Below are positions 49,627 through 58,568 of a stretch of 64,000 nt of DNA, piece by piece. Source of the DNA: Acidimicrobiia bacterium (GTDB lineage Bacteria > Actinomycetota > Acidimicrobiia > Acidimicrobiales > CAIXPF01); NCBI GenBank assembly GCA_947476745.1, contig CANJRG010000017.1:1-64000 (forward strand), written 5' to 3'. The stretch's first letter is position 1; every line of letters starts with the position of its first letter. A program made the translations under genes and the position numbers. A model generated the notes under the pieces. It had not been told where the DNA came from. It saw nothing but the letters and a program-made list of their open reading frames with translations, and made no database searches.

Positions 49627-51239
49627 GGCTGCACCTCGGGAAAGGACAGGGTGAGCCGGGCGCCGCCCTCGGGGGAGTTGCCGACCTCGACGGTGCCGCC
49701 GTGCAGCTTGGCGTGCTCGAGGACCAGTGCCAGGCCCAGCCCGGTGCCCACGGTGGTGCCGGCGGTGCTGCCCCGGGTGAAGCGGTCCAGGACCAGGCGG
49801 CGCTCCTCCACGGCGATACCCGGGCCGTTGTCGTCGACGTGCACCGCCAGGGAGGATCCATGCGCCTCCAGGCGAACGGTGACGGCGGAGGCGCCGTAGC
49901 GCACGGCGTTGTCGAGCAGGTTGACCACCATGCGCTCGAAGCGCCGCCGGTCGAGCAGGGCCAGCTGCTTGGCCCGCTCAGGGTCGATGTCCACCCGCAC
50001 CTCGGCAAGGTCGGATGCCGCCACGATCTTCCCGGTCAGCCATCCCAACGCCACCGGTTGCAGGTTGAGGTCGGCCATGCCTGCATCGATGCGGCTGATC
50101 TCGAGCAGGTCGAGGACCATCGTGCGGAAGCGTTCGAGTTGTCGGGTCACCGTATCGAGCGCCTGGCGACCGGTCGGCGACAGCTCGTCCCGTCGGCGTT
50201 CGAGCACGCCGGCGGCGGCGGTGAGGGCGCTGAGGGGCGTGCGCAGCTCGTGGCTGACATCGGACGCGAAACGGGCCTCGCGTTCGATGCGCGTCTGGAT
50301 GGCGTCCGCCATGTCGTTGAAGGCCTGCACGAGCCGCTGCAGGTCTGGATCGCGCTCGGGGGACAGGCGGGTGTCGAGGCCGCCCCGGGCCAGTGCTTCC
50401 GCCGCTCCGGCCACCCGGCTGACGGGGGAGAGCACCTGGCGGCTGGCCCAATAGCCGAGCGCGGCACCGCCGGCCACCGTGACCGCGCTGCCCGCCAGCA
50501 GCGACCATGCCAACGCCGCGAGGTTGCGACGCAGGGGATCGAGGGAGAACACCTCGACGTACACGGTGTCCGCTGGGGGCAGGGCCACCGCGACGGCGCT
50601 GTGGGGCGAGCCGTGCAGGGCGAAACGCTGCCGGGCGGACTCACCGCGGCCGATCGCCTCGCGCAACGAGACCGGCAGGTCGTCGACGGTGGCGCCGACG
50701 TTGGAGCCGAACCACTCGCCCTGGCTGCGGATGAGGGCGAACGAGCCGGCGTCGGAGCGCAACGAGCCGAGCAACTCGCCGACGTCGAGGGCGGGGCCGG
50801 CCGCCACGTCACGCACCACGCGGGCGTTGGCGTATGCCTGGCGGGCCGTATAGGCGTCGCGCTGGGACAGCAGGTACTGCCGCACCAGGCCGTAGGTGAT
50901 CAACGACACCAGCGCGGTCGCCAGCAGCGCCAGCAGCGCCGCGGCGACGGTGGCCCGGGCCCGCAACCCCAGCGGTCGGCGCAGTCGGGACAGTCGGGAT
51001 CCTGGCCGGGTCGCCGCCGCCGGCGACGGCTCGTCGGGTGAGACGGTCGCGTCGTCGGGCGGGAACGCTTCGGGGTCGGGGGCGTGGTGCTCGGCGGGTA
51101 CCGGGCCGGCCGACTCCGGCCGGGGTGGCGCGCCCGGGCCGGCCGACTCCGGCCGGGGTGGCGCGCCCGGGCCGGTGGAGGGCGGCACGGGCAGGGCAGT
51201 TCCCACGGCAGACCGTTCTAGCCTGGGCGGGACCGGCAT
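49623..51239 (-). CDS. HAMP-domain sensor histidine kinase
   Basis: A 538-residue sensor kinase. Residues 1-85 are Pro/Ala-rich cytoplasmic low complexity with an 11-residue tandem repeat; TM1 is about 97-118, an extracytoplasmic sensor domain 120-240, TM2 about 242-264, then HAMP and dimerisation. The phosphoacceptor is H330 in SDVSHELRTPLSAL; ATPase boxes are NLLDNAVRYG, DNGPGIAVEERR and GTGLGLALV. It is divergent from the response regulator at 51317 and followed by a GerMN lipoprotein, the arrangement of MtrB-LpqB-like systems. Confidence 0.92.
   Translation of the reverse strand: MPVPPRLERSAVGTALPVPPSTGPGAPPRPESAGPGAPPRPESAGPVPAEHHAPDPEAFPPDDATVSPDEPSPAAATRPGSRLSRLRRPLGLRARATVAAALLALLATALVSLITYGLVRQYLLSQRDAYTARQAYANARVVRDVAAGPALDVGELLGSLRSDAGSFALIRSQGEWFGSNVGATVDDLPVSLREAIGRGESARQRFALHGSPHSAVAVALPPADTVYVEVFSLDPLRRNLAALAWSLLAGSAVTVAGGAALGYWASRQVLSPVSRVAGAAEALARGGLDTRLSPERDPDLQRLVQAFNDMADAIQTRIEREARFASDVSHELRTPLSALTAAAGVLERRRDELSPTGRQALDTVTRQLERFRTMVLDLLEISRIDAGMADLNLQPVALGWLTGKIVAASDLAEVRVDIDPERAKQLALLDRRRFERMVVNLLDNAVRYGASAVTVRLEAHGSSLAVHVDDNGPGIAVEERRLVLDRFTRGSTAGTTVGTGLGLALVLEHAKLHGGTVEVGNSPEGGARLTLSFPEVQP
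51101..51166. repeat. 33-bp tandem repeat in the sensor-kinase N-terminus
   Basis: Two perfect 33-bp copies (51101-51133, 51134-51166) plus a partial third encode an 11-residue GPGAPPRPESA unit near the start of the sensor kinase. The period is a multiple of three. Confidence 0.93.
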
Positions 51240-51316
51240 GAGGCCGGGAACGCTTGAAACGGCTGCGGCTGCGGTGAAGTCCGGAACTGCCGAACCGCCT
51301 GAGCGCCTGAACGGTG

Positions 51317-52015
51317 ATGGTGGTCATGCTGGGCACGCTGTTGTTGATCGAGGACGACCCCGAGATCCGCGCCATGCTCAAGGTCTCCCTGGAGGACGAG
51401 GGCTACGTCGTCCTCGAGGCCGCTGACGGGGGTAGCGGGCTGGAGGCGTTCCGTCGCCACCAGCCCGACCTGGTGCTGCTCGACCTGCGCCTTCCCGACC
51501 GCCGCGGGCTCGACGTCTGCCGTGATCTGCGGGCCGTGTCGATCGTGCCCATCATCGTGGTGACGGCCCAGACCGACACCCACGACCTGGTGGCGGGCCT
51601 CGAGTCGGGGGCCGACGACTACGTCACGAAGCCGGTGGTGCCAAAGGCGCTGGCGGCCCGGATACGCGCCCTGTTGCGCCGGGTCGGCATGAAGGACTCG
51701 GTGACACCGGCCAGCACCATGTTCGGGCCGGTGGAGCTGCGCCGTGGTGAGGCCGTGGTCCTGCGCCACGGGGTGCGGGTCGAGTTGACCAAGACCGAGT
51801 TCCGGCTGCTGTGCGAGTTGGCCGACCATCCGAACCAGGTGATGAGCCGCGATCAGCTCCTCGAACGGGTCTGGGGTTACGACTACCTCGGTGACAGCCG
51901 CTTGGTGGATGCCCACGTGCACCGCCTGCGCAACAAGATCGAGGAGGACCCCCAGCGGCCGCGGCTGGTGGTCACCGTCCGCGGCATCGGCTACAAGCTG
52001 GAGCGGCTGGCCTGA
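51317..52015 (+). CDS. OmpR/PhoB-family response regulator
   Basis: A 232-residue two-domain response regulator. The receiver domain has LLIEDDPEIRAML, phosphorylation site D56 (LVLLDLRLPD), VTAQTD and K in VTKPVV; the C-terminal winged-helix DNA-binding domain has ELTKTEFRLLCELADHPNQVMSR and VWGYDYLGDSRLVDAHVHRLRNKIE. It is transcribed divergently from its sensor kinase (77 bases between starts), so it may autoregulate both. Starts at GTG 51314, ATG 51317 or ATG 51326 are all in frame; 51317 is given. Confidence 0.94.
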   Translation: MVVMLGTLLLIEDDPEIRAMLKVSLEDEGYVVLEAADGGSGLEAFRRHQPDLVLLDLRLPDRRGLDVCRDLRAVSIVPIIVVTAQTDTHDLVAGLESGADDYVTKPVVPKALAARIRALLRRVGMKDSVTPASTMFGPVELRRGEAVVLRHGVRVELTKTEFRLLCELADHPNQVMSRDQLLERVWGYDYLGDSRLVDAHVHRLRNKIEEDPQRPRLVVTVRGIGYKLERLA

Positions 52016-52118
52016 CTCCACGTCGTGGACCCGCTCGCCGCCCGCCCGACGCTCTATCGTGAATGTGCCCCAACCCGATCGGCGTGCCTTCGCGACGCCG
52101 CCTGCTCCCGGAGTGAAG

Positions 52119-53954
52119 ATGGCCGCAACCAGCCCGGATCCCGACGCCCCCAAGGCCGTCACCGCCGTCGAGCACGTCAAGGCCGGCAGCAGGAACCTCC
52201 GCGGGGCGCTCGAGGCCGAGCTGGGCGACGGTACCGACCACTTCAGCGCCGACAGCACCCACCTGGTGAAGTTCCACGGCTTCTACCAGCAGGACGACCG
52301 GGACGTGCGCCGGGCCCGTACCGCAGCCCGGCAACCGTTGCTGCACTCGTTCATGGTGCGTGCCGCGGTCCCCGGCGGAACGCTCAGCGCTGCGCAGTGG
52401 CAGGCGATGGACCGCCTGGCGGTCGAGGTGGCGGCCGAGGCACCGCGCGGCGCCGGCCCGGTCGAACCGAACCTGCGGATCACCACCCGCCAAGGCATCC
52501 AATACCACTTCGTGGCCAAGCGCGATCTGCGCCCGCTCATCGGCGGGCTGAACCGCTCGCTGGTGACGACCCTGGCCGCCTGCGGCGACGTGGCTCGTAA
52601 CGTGATGGGCTGCCCGGCACCGCTGGCGGCGCGCAACGGGGTCGACCTGTTCAGCGCTGCCGCGCCGCTCGCTGCGCACGTCCGGCCGAAGACCACGGCC
52701 TACTACGAGCTGTGGGTCGACGGGGAGAAGGCCGCGAGCGTGCTCGAGCCGGCCGACGGTGCCACGGTGGACGGCGTCGGGTCTGTCGAGCCGATCTACG
52801 GCGACACCTATCTGCCCCGGAAGTTCAAAATGGTCTTCGCCTGGCCGGGTGACAACTGCGTCGATCTGTTCTCACATGATCTCGGGTTCGTCCCAACCTT
52901 CGCCGGTGGGGTCCTCGACCCTGGCGGGCTCGAGGGGTTCGTGGTGTTCGCAGGTGGCGGGATGGGCCAGAGCCATGCCCGCGAGGACGACACCTATCCC
53001 CGGCTCGCCTCGCCGATCGGCTGGGTCCCGGCATCCGCGGTGGGGCTCACCGCCGAGGCGGTCATCGGGACCTTCCGCGATCACGGTGACCGCACCGACC
53101 GGGCGCGGGCTCGGCTGAAGTACCTCATCGACGACCGGGGCCTCGACTGGTTCGTGGGCGACGTACGGGAGCGGCTCGGCGACCGGGGGGTCACCCTCGA
53201 CAGCCCGCGGCCGCTGCCGGCGTGGACCGACGACGACGAGCACCTGGGCTGGCATGAGCAGGCCGACGGCCGATTCTTCCGTGGCATCCACGTGGACGCC
53301 GGCCGGGTCGTCGACACCGCCGACGGCGGCCCGAGGTTGCGCAGCGCACTGGCCGAACTGGCCGGCAGCGGGCTGGTGGAGGAGGTGCGGCTCACGCCGC
53401 GCCAGGACGTGCTGCTCACCGGGGTGAGCGCCGATCGGCGGTCCGAGCTCGACGAGGTCCTCGCTGCCCACGGGGTGCTCGACGCCGCCACGATGCGGCC
53501 GGTCCGGCGTCTGGCGGTGGCCTGCCCGGCCCTGCCGACCTGTGGCCAGGCGCTGGGCGAGGCCGAGCGGATCCTTCCTCGCATCGTGGCCGACGCCGAG
53601 GCCGCGCTGGGCGCAGCCGGCCTGGGCGAGCAGGACCTTCGGGTCCACGTGACCGGTTGCCCCAACGGCTGCGCCCGTCCGTACACCGCCGAGATCGGCA
53701 TCGTGGGACGGACCAAGACCACCTACGACGTCTACGTCGGTGGATCGGCCGGTGGTGAACGGCTGAACCTGCGGCTGGGGACCGACGTCCGGCTCACCGG
53801 CCTGCGCAGCCTCTTCGATGCGCTGTTCGTGCGCTACGCCGCCGAACGCCACGACGGCGAGTCCGTCGGCGACTACTGCGCCCGCACTGGCATCGGGGCG
53901 CTTGCCGACACCGTTCCGGTGGCCGAACCCCGCCGGCGGGGGTCCGCCAGCTGA
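52119..53954 (+). CDS. Sirohaem [4Fe-4S] nitrite/sulfite reductase (ferredoxin-dependent)
   Basis: A 611-residue sirohaem- and [4Fe-4S]-dependent reductase of the ferredoxin-sulfite/nitrite reductase family, carrying out a six-electron reduction. NLRITTRQGIQYHFV near residue 125 and cluster cysteines C469-x5-C475 (ACPALPTCGQA) and C514-x3-C518 (GCPNGCARP) are complete. TTRQGIQYH is closer to sulfite reductases, but nitrite cannot be excluded. The start ATG 52119 has GGAG just upstream; a longer frame is open upstream but overlaps the regulator gene. Stop and next start share TGATG, giving coupled translation with the sirohaem synthase. Confidence 0.92.
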   Translation: MAATSPDPDAPKAVTAVEHVKAGSRNLRGALEAELGDGTDHFSADSTHLVKFHGFYQQDDRDVRRARTAARQPLLHSFMVRAAVPGGTLSAAQWQAMDRLAVEVAAEAPRGAGPVEPNLRITTRQGIQYHFVAKRDLRPLIGGLNRSLVTTLAACGDVARNVMGCPAPLAARNGVDLFSAAAPLAAHVRPKTTAYYELWVDGEKAASVLEPADGATVDGVGSVEPIYGDTYLPRKFKMVFAWPGDNCVDLFSHDLGFVPTFAGGVLDPGGLEGFVVFAGGGMGQSHAREDDTYPRLASPIGWVPASAVGLTAEAVIGTFRDHGDRTDRARARLKYLIDDRGLDWFVGDVRERLGDRGVTLDSPRPLPAWTDDDEHLGWHEQADGRFFRGIHVDAGRVVDTADGGPRLRSALAELAGSGLVEEVRLTPRQDVLLTGVSADRRSELDEVLAAHGVLDAATMRPVRRLAVACPALPTCGQALGEAERILPRIVADAEAALGAAGLGEQDLRVHVTGCPNGCARPYTAEIGIVGRTKTTYDVYVGGSAGGERLNLRLGTDVRLTGLRSLFDALFVRYAAERHDGESVGDYCARTGIGALADTVPVAEPRRRGSAS

Positions 53955-55567
53955 TGGCGGCGTCGCTGCCGTTGATGGTGCGCCTCGACGGTCGGTCCGT
54001 GCTGGTGGTCGGCGGTGGCGCGGTGGGGACCGCCAAGGCCCGGATGCTGCAGGGTTGCGGCGCCCGGGTGACCCTGGTGGCCCCGTGGTTCTGCGCCGAG
54101 GCGCGTGCGCTCGAGGGGGTGGAGCGCCTCGAGCGCCGGTACCGACCGGCCGATCTCGCCGGGCGTTGGTTGGTGGTCACGGCCGTCGACGACGAGTCGG
54201 TAAGTGCTGCAGTGGCGGCCGACGCCGAGGCGGCGCGGATCTTCTGCAACGCGGCGGACCGTCCGCCGTACTGTTCGGTCACGCTGATGGCCACCCACCG
54301 TGACGGTGAGGTCACCGTCGCCGTGTCGACGGACGGCGCCAGCCCGGCCGCGGCGTCGTGGCTGCGTGACCGGCTGGCCGAATCGCTCGGTGGTCGCGGT
54401 GGCCGGCTGGTCCGGCTGGCCTCGCAGGCCCGGCAACGCCTACGGCAGCACCGCAGCAGCGAGGGCCTGCCGTGGCCCGCTTTGTTCGAGCAGCTGATGC
54501 AGGCCGATGACGCTGCGGCCGAACAGGCCCTTGACGCATTCGTGGACGCCGCCCGGGGCAGCGTCATCGACGCCGGGGCGCAGTCGGCCGAGATGGATCG
54601 AGCCGCGACGGCCTCGGCCGTGGTCGATCGGGGCGGATTTCATTCGACCGGTCCCGCCGACGACGCTCGGGAATGTTCCGGGGTCGACGCCGTCGACGTC
54701 GAATCGCTCGCGGCGAATCGACGTCGAATCGCTCCGAGCGAATCACCGGAGGACCTGCTCGATACCGGCGGCCGAGGCCTCGGGGCGGGGTCGGTCGGGG
54801 CGGGGTCCGGTTCCGTGTTGCTGGTCGGCGCCGGTCCCGGCGATGCCCGGTTGTTGACCGTGGCCGCGCTCGAGGCGATTGCTGCGGCCGATGTGGTGGT
54901 GCACGACGCGTTGGTCAGCGGTGCCGTCCTTGCCACCATTCCCGCAGCGGTCGAACGGATCGACGTCGGCAAGCGACCGGGCCGACCGGTTCCCCAGGAG
55001 CTCATCGGGGCACTGCTGGTGACGTTGGCCCGTGACGGCCGCCGGGTGGTGCGGCTCAAGGGCGGAGACCCTTACCTGTTCGGCCGCGGTGGTGAGGAGG
55101 CGCTGGTCCTGCGACAGGCCGGCATCGCCTTCGAGGTGATCCCCGGGGTCAGCTCCGCCCTGGCGGCACCCGCCCTGGCCGGTATTCCGGTCACCCATCG
55201 GGGGGCAGCCGCCGCGGTCACCGTGGTGACCGGACACCGGGCAGCGGAGTTCGCCGCGGTGGATTGGGCGGCGCTGGCCCGCTTCGGCGGAACGATCGTG
55301 GTGCTCATGGGCGTGACCGGACGTGCTGCGATCGCCGATGCCCTGTGTGCCGGAGGTCTTGCCGCCGATACCCCGGTGGCGGTGATCGAACGGGCCGGAC
55401 ACGCCGGCGAGCGGGTGGTGCGCACCGTGCTGGCCGAGCTGGGTGCCACGGCGGTGAGCCCGCCCGCGGTGCTGGTCATCGGCGCGGTCGCCGGCCTCGA
55501 TCTGCGCAGCGTGGTGTCTGACGTGTCAACGGCGACCGACGAGCTCGCAGCGTCCCAGCAGCCATGA
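53954..55567 (+). CDS. cysG: Bifunctional sirohaem synthase (CysG-type): precorrin-2 dehydrogenase plus uroporphyrinogen-III methyltransferase
   Basis: A 537-residue fusion. Residues 1-200 form the precorrin-2 dehydrogenase/ferrochelatase part (VRLDGRSVLVVGGGAVGTAKARML; FCNAADRPPYCSV), residues 285-520 the SAM-dependent uroporphyrinogen-III C-methyltransferase (LLVGAGPGDARLLTVAALEAI; VVRLKGGDPYLFGRGGEEAL; FEVIPGVSSALAAPALAGIP). An unusual linker of about 80 residues separates them, rich in Asp/Arg/Glu and containing repeated GAATCG-based DNA. It makes sirohaem for the reductase just upstream, with which it is coupled (TGATG). The stop overlaps the next start (ATGA). Confidence 0.94.
   Translation: MAASLPLMVRLDGRSVLVVGGGAVGTAKARMLQGCGARVTLVAPWFCAEARALEGVERLERRYRPADLAGRWLVVTAVDDESVSAAVAADAEAARIFCNAADRPPYCSVTLMATHRDGEVTVAVSTDGASPAAASWLRDRLAESLGGRGGRLVRLASQARQRLRQHRSSEGLPWPALFEQLMQADDAAAEQALDAFVDAARGSVIDAGAQSAEMDRAATASAVVDRGGFHSTGPADDARECSGVDAVDVESLAANRRRIAPSESPEDLLDTGGRGLGAGSVGAGSGSVLLVGAGPGDARLLTVAALEAIAAADVVVHDALVSGAVLATIPAAVERIDVGKRPGRPVPQELIGALLVTLARDGRRVVRLKGGDPYLFGRGGEEALVLRQAGIAFEVIPGVSSALAAPALAGIPVTHRGAAAAVTVVTGHRAAEFAAVDWAALARFGGTIVVLMGVTGRAAIADALCAGGLAADTPVAVIERAGHAGERVVRTVLAELGATAVSPPAVLVIGAVAGLDLRSVVSDVSTATDELAASQQP
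54693..54734. repeat. 25-bp-period direct repeat in the sirohaem-synthase linker
   Basis: The 17-base sequence TCGACGTCGAATCGCTC occurs at 54693-54709 and 54718-54734. The second copy overlaps a 19-base motif GCGAATCGACGTCGAATCG (54713-54731) that is exactly repeated at 61985-62003 and, at 17 of 19 bases, at 26721-26739. Confidence 0.85.
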
Positions 55568-57633
55568 GCGAGCCGACCCGACAGGTGCTCGGGACCTGCC
55601 ATCACGATTGCCCGGACTCCTGCGGCTGGGTGGTGACCGTCGAGGGGGAGCGGGCTGTACGCCTGCGCGGCAATCCCGACCACCCCTATTCGCGGGGCGA
55701 GCTGTGTCCCAAGGTCAACCGGCTCCTCGACCGGGTGTACAGCCCGGACCGGGTCCTGACCCCGCTCGAACGCATCGGGGCCAAGGGCGAGGGCCGGTTC
55801 CGGCCCATCTCGTGGGACGACGCCCTCGCCCGTATCGCCGGCGAGTGGACCGAGCGCATCGCCCGCCACGGGGGCGAGACGCTGCTCGGTTACTTCGACG
55901 CCGGAACCCAGGGACTGATCCAGATGACCTCGCTGGATCGCCGCCTGTTCGCGGTGCTCGGGGCATCGCAGCACGACGCCACGATTTGCGGCTCCACCGC
56001 CCGCCACGGCGTCACCCTCGCCAACGGCACCGGGCTGGGAGCAGACCCGATGGACATCGTGCACAGCCGTTTCATCGTGCTGTGGGGTACGAACACCCGG
56101 CTCACCAACCGCCACCTGTGGCCCTTCATCGAGCAGGCCCGTGCGGCGGGGGCGACCGTGGTCGTCGTGGACCCGCTGCGGACCATCACCGCAGATGCCG
56201 CTGACTGGTTCATCCAGCCGCTACCCGGCACCGACACGGCGCTGATGCTGGCGATGATGCACGTGCTCATCGCCGAGGACCTCGTCGACCGGCCCTGGGT
56301 CGATGCCCATACCCTTGGGTATGACGAGCTGGCGGAGCGGGTGGCGGGGTGGAGCCCGGCCCGCGCATCGGCGACCTGCGGGGTGTCGGCCGAGGAGATC
56401 GAGCGCTTCGCCCGGGCCTACGGGACCAGCAGGCCCTCGATGATCCGGACGCTCATCGGGGCCGAGCACCACGAGCACGGTGGCGAGCTGTTCCGCACGA
56501 TGGCCGTGCTGCCGGCCCTGGTCGGCGCTTGGCGTGATCGGGGCGGCGGGCTTATCCGCTCGTCGGGAACCTGGACCGAGCAGGCGTTGATCGACATCGA
56601 CCTGCCGACCGAGGCCGGCCGCTGGGAGACTCGTCACCTCAACATGGCGCAGCTCGGCCGGGTCCTCACCGACCCCGATCTGGCGCCACCGGTGACCGCT
56701 CTGTACGTGTGGAACGCCAACCCTGCAGTGACCGCCCCGGCGGCAGAGTCGACCCGTCGTGGCCTGGCCAGCGACGACCTCTTCACCGTCGTGCACGAGC
56801 AGTTCCTGACCGATACCGCACGGTATGCCGATCTGGTCCTGCCGGCTACCACTCAGCTGGAGCACCTCGACGTGGTGCCGGCCTGGGGTCACCTGTACCT
56901 GGGCTGGAACGAACCGGCGATCGCGCCGGTGGGCGAGGCCCGTTCCAACACGGAGGTCTTCCGCAACCTGGCGGCGGCGCTGGGCCGCACCGAGGCATGG
57001 CTGTACGACTCCGACGAGGAGCTGATCGCCCAACGCCTCGACCTCGGCCACGAACGGATGCAGGGCATCACGCCGGACTCGCTGCGGGCCGCGGGCTTCC
57101 AACGTCTCGCGGTAGCCGAACCTTTGCTGCCCTACGCCGAGGGGAACTTCCCGACCCCCAGCGGGCGGGTGGAGTTCGTCTCCGCGGCAGCGGTGGCCGC
57201 CGGGCTGGAGCCGCTGCCGAACTACCGGCCGGCCCGGGAGGGTCCCGGCGGCGATGCCGAGCTGCTGCGGCGGTACCCGTTGCAGCTGCTCACCCCCAAG
57301 ACCCATCCCGGCTTCCTCAACAGCAGCTACTCGGCGGCTCCGCGCCACGCCCCCGAGGGCGGTCCCTTCGTCGAGCTCGACCCGGCCGATGCCGCGGCGC
57401 GCGGGATCGAGGAGGGCCGGCTGGTGGTGGTCCACAATGACCGGGCCGCCCTGCAGTTGGTGGCGCGTTTCAGCGGCCGGGTACGGCAGGGTGTGGTGGC
57501 CATACCGTTCGGTTGGTGGCAGCAGCAACACCCCGACGGACGCACCGCTAACGCCCTCACCAACGACGAGCTCGCCGACATCGGCGGCGGGGTGGCCTTC
57601 AGCGACACGCTGGTCGAGGTGCGCCCGGCCTGA
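55564..57633 (+). CDS. Molybdopterin oxidoreductase (DMSO-reductase superfamily)
   Basis: A 689-residue molybdenum/tungsten bis-MGD enzyme with an N-terminal [4Fe-4S] site C12-x3-C16-x3-C20-x27-C48 (CHHDCPDSC...ELCPK). WDDALARIAGEWTERI, FIVLWGTNTRLTNRHLWP, YADLVLPATTQLEHLDVVPAWG and the C-terminal NALTNDELADIGGGVAF are family stretches. Start overlaps the cysG stop (ATGA). The cluster motif is not the C-x2-C-x3-C of assimilatory nitrate reductases, which argues against a nitrate reductase, and the protein lacks obvious TAT or membrane parts, so it is a cytoplasmic soluble enzyme. Its substrate is unknown; sulfur or nitrogen oxyanions are suggested by the neighbours. Confidence 0.9.
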   Translation: MSEPTRQVLGTCHHDCPDSCGWVVTVEGERAVRLRGNPDHPYSRGELCPKVNRLLDRVYSPDRVLTPLERIGAKGEGRFRPISWDDALARIAGEWTERIARHGGETLLGYFDAGTQGLIQMTSLDRRLFAVLGASQHDATICGSTARHGVTLANGTGLGADPMDIVHSRFIVLWGTNTRLTNRHLWPFIEQARAAGATVVVVDPLRTITADAADWFIQPLPGTDTALMLAMMHVLIAEDLVDRPWVDAHTLGYDELAERVAGWSPARASATCGVSAEEIERFARAYGTSRPSMIRTLIGAEHHEHGGELFRTMAVLPALVGAWRDRGGGLIRSSGTWTEQALIDIDLPTEAGRWETRHLNMAQLGRVLTDPDLAPPVTALYVWNANPAVTAPAAESTRRGLASDDLFTVVHEQFLTDTARYADLVLPATTQLEHLDVVPAWGHLYLGWNEPAIAPVGEARSNTEVFRNLAAALGRTEAWLYDSDEELIAQRLDLGHERMQGITPDSLRAAGFQRLAVAEPLLPYAEGNFPTPSGRVEFVSAAAVAAGLEPLPNYRPAREGPGGDAELLRRYPLQLLTPKTHPGFLNSSYSAAPRHAPEGGPFVELDPADAAARGIEEGRLVVVHNDRAALQLVARFSGRVRQGVVAIPFGWWQQQHPDGRTANALTNDELADIGGGVAFSDTLVEVRPA

Positions 57634-57660
57634 TCGCCCTCGGCGTCACGGCGGTCGGTG

Positions 57661-58536
57661 TCAGGCCCGTCGCGCTTTGACGGCGAGCGGGAAGATCAGC
57701 TCGTCCTCGGCGCTGGCGAGCAGGGCCCCGTCCCGTTCGGCCTCAGTCATCGGCACGAACGCCTCGGCCGCGGCGAGCACGGTCCGCAGCAGCGTCGGCG
57801 AGCCCGGGGTGCACAAGCCGGTGATGCCCGGTGTCGACAGGGCGAAGCGGACGCCCCGGGTGATCAATGCCGGGTCGGTGTGCGGCTGGTACCACGGGTT
57901 GCCCGGAGGTGGTACCACCTCGCCCCACGGCCGATGGGCCACGGCCTTGATGGCCATCGCCCCGAGGTCGTGCTCGATGCAGTGGCCGAGGAGCCGTTCG
58001 GCGTCGGCCCGATAGACCGGATCGGCCCAGACCCGGGGGTAGACCGGGAACATCACGGTGTCGAGGTCGTAGCGTCGAACCGCCTCGAGATGGGCGGCCG
58101 GCGCGCCGAGATCGTGCCCGGTGACCCCGAGATGGCGAACCAGGCCCTCCTCCCGAGCGGCGAGCAACGTCTCCACCGCGCCGGCGCGACGGTCGAGCTC
58201 CTCGACAGAGGTGACCCCGTGCAGCTGGTAGAGGTCGAAGTGGTCGATGCCCAGCAGCGACAGGGACTGCTCGAGATCGGCCCGGGCCTCGTCCCGGGAG
58301 GCCTGCATGGTCTTGCAGGCCACGAACCACCGGTTGCGGCGCGACGCCAGGCCCGGTCCGGCCACCCGCTGGGCGTTGCCGTAACGCGGGGCGATGTCGA
58401 GGTGGTTCACCCCGTGGGCCTCGGCGAGGTCGAACAGCGCCGACGCCTCGTCGACGTCGCTGGACCACAGGGCGGCCGCCCCGAGGATGGCGACGGAGCT
58501 GTGGTGTCCGATACGTCCGAGCCGGCGTCGTTCCAT
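57661..58536 (-). CDS. Aldo/keto reductase family protein
   Basis: A 291-residue AKR (TIM-barrel) with the catalytic tetrad visible: D47 (HLDIAPRYG), Y52, K75 (VACKTMQAS) and H106 (DLYQLHGVTS). It is in the family group often annotated as predicted aldo/keto reductase with RLGRIGHHSSVAILGAAALW start and no NADPH selectivity motif obvious. It converges on the molybdopterin oxidoreductase with a 27-base gap. Substrate unknown. Confidence 0.9.
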   Translation of the reverse strand: MERRRLGRIGHHSSVAILGAAALWSSDVDEASALFDLAEAHGVNHLDIAPRYGNAQRVAGPGLASRRNRWFVACKTMQASRDEARADLEQSLSLLGIDHFDLYQLHGVTSVEELDRRAGAVETLLAAREEGLVRHLGVTGHDLGAPAAHLEAVRRYDLDTVMFPVYPRVWADPVYRADAERLLGHCIEHDLGAMAIKAVAHRPWGEVVPPPGNPWYQPHTDPALITRGVRFALSTPGITGLCTPGSPTLLRTVLAAAEAFVPMTEAERDGALLASAEDELIFPLAVKARRA

Positions 58537-58568
58537 GAGGCGGTGAGCCTAACCGGCGGGTCGGCGGA

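Noticed and set aside
55564-57633. Molybdoenzyme considered as assimilatory nitrate reductase or formate dehydrogenase
   Set aside because: The cluster motif is C-x3-C-x3-C rather than C-x2-C-x3-C and no Sec or Cys active-site motif of formate dehydrogenase was recognised; left as unassigned family.
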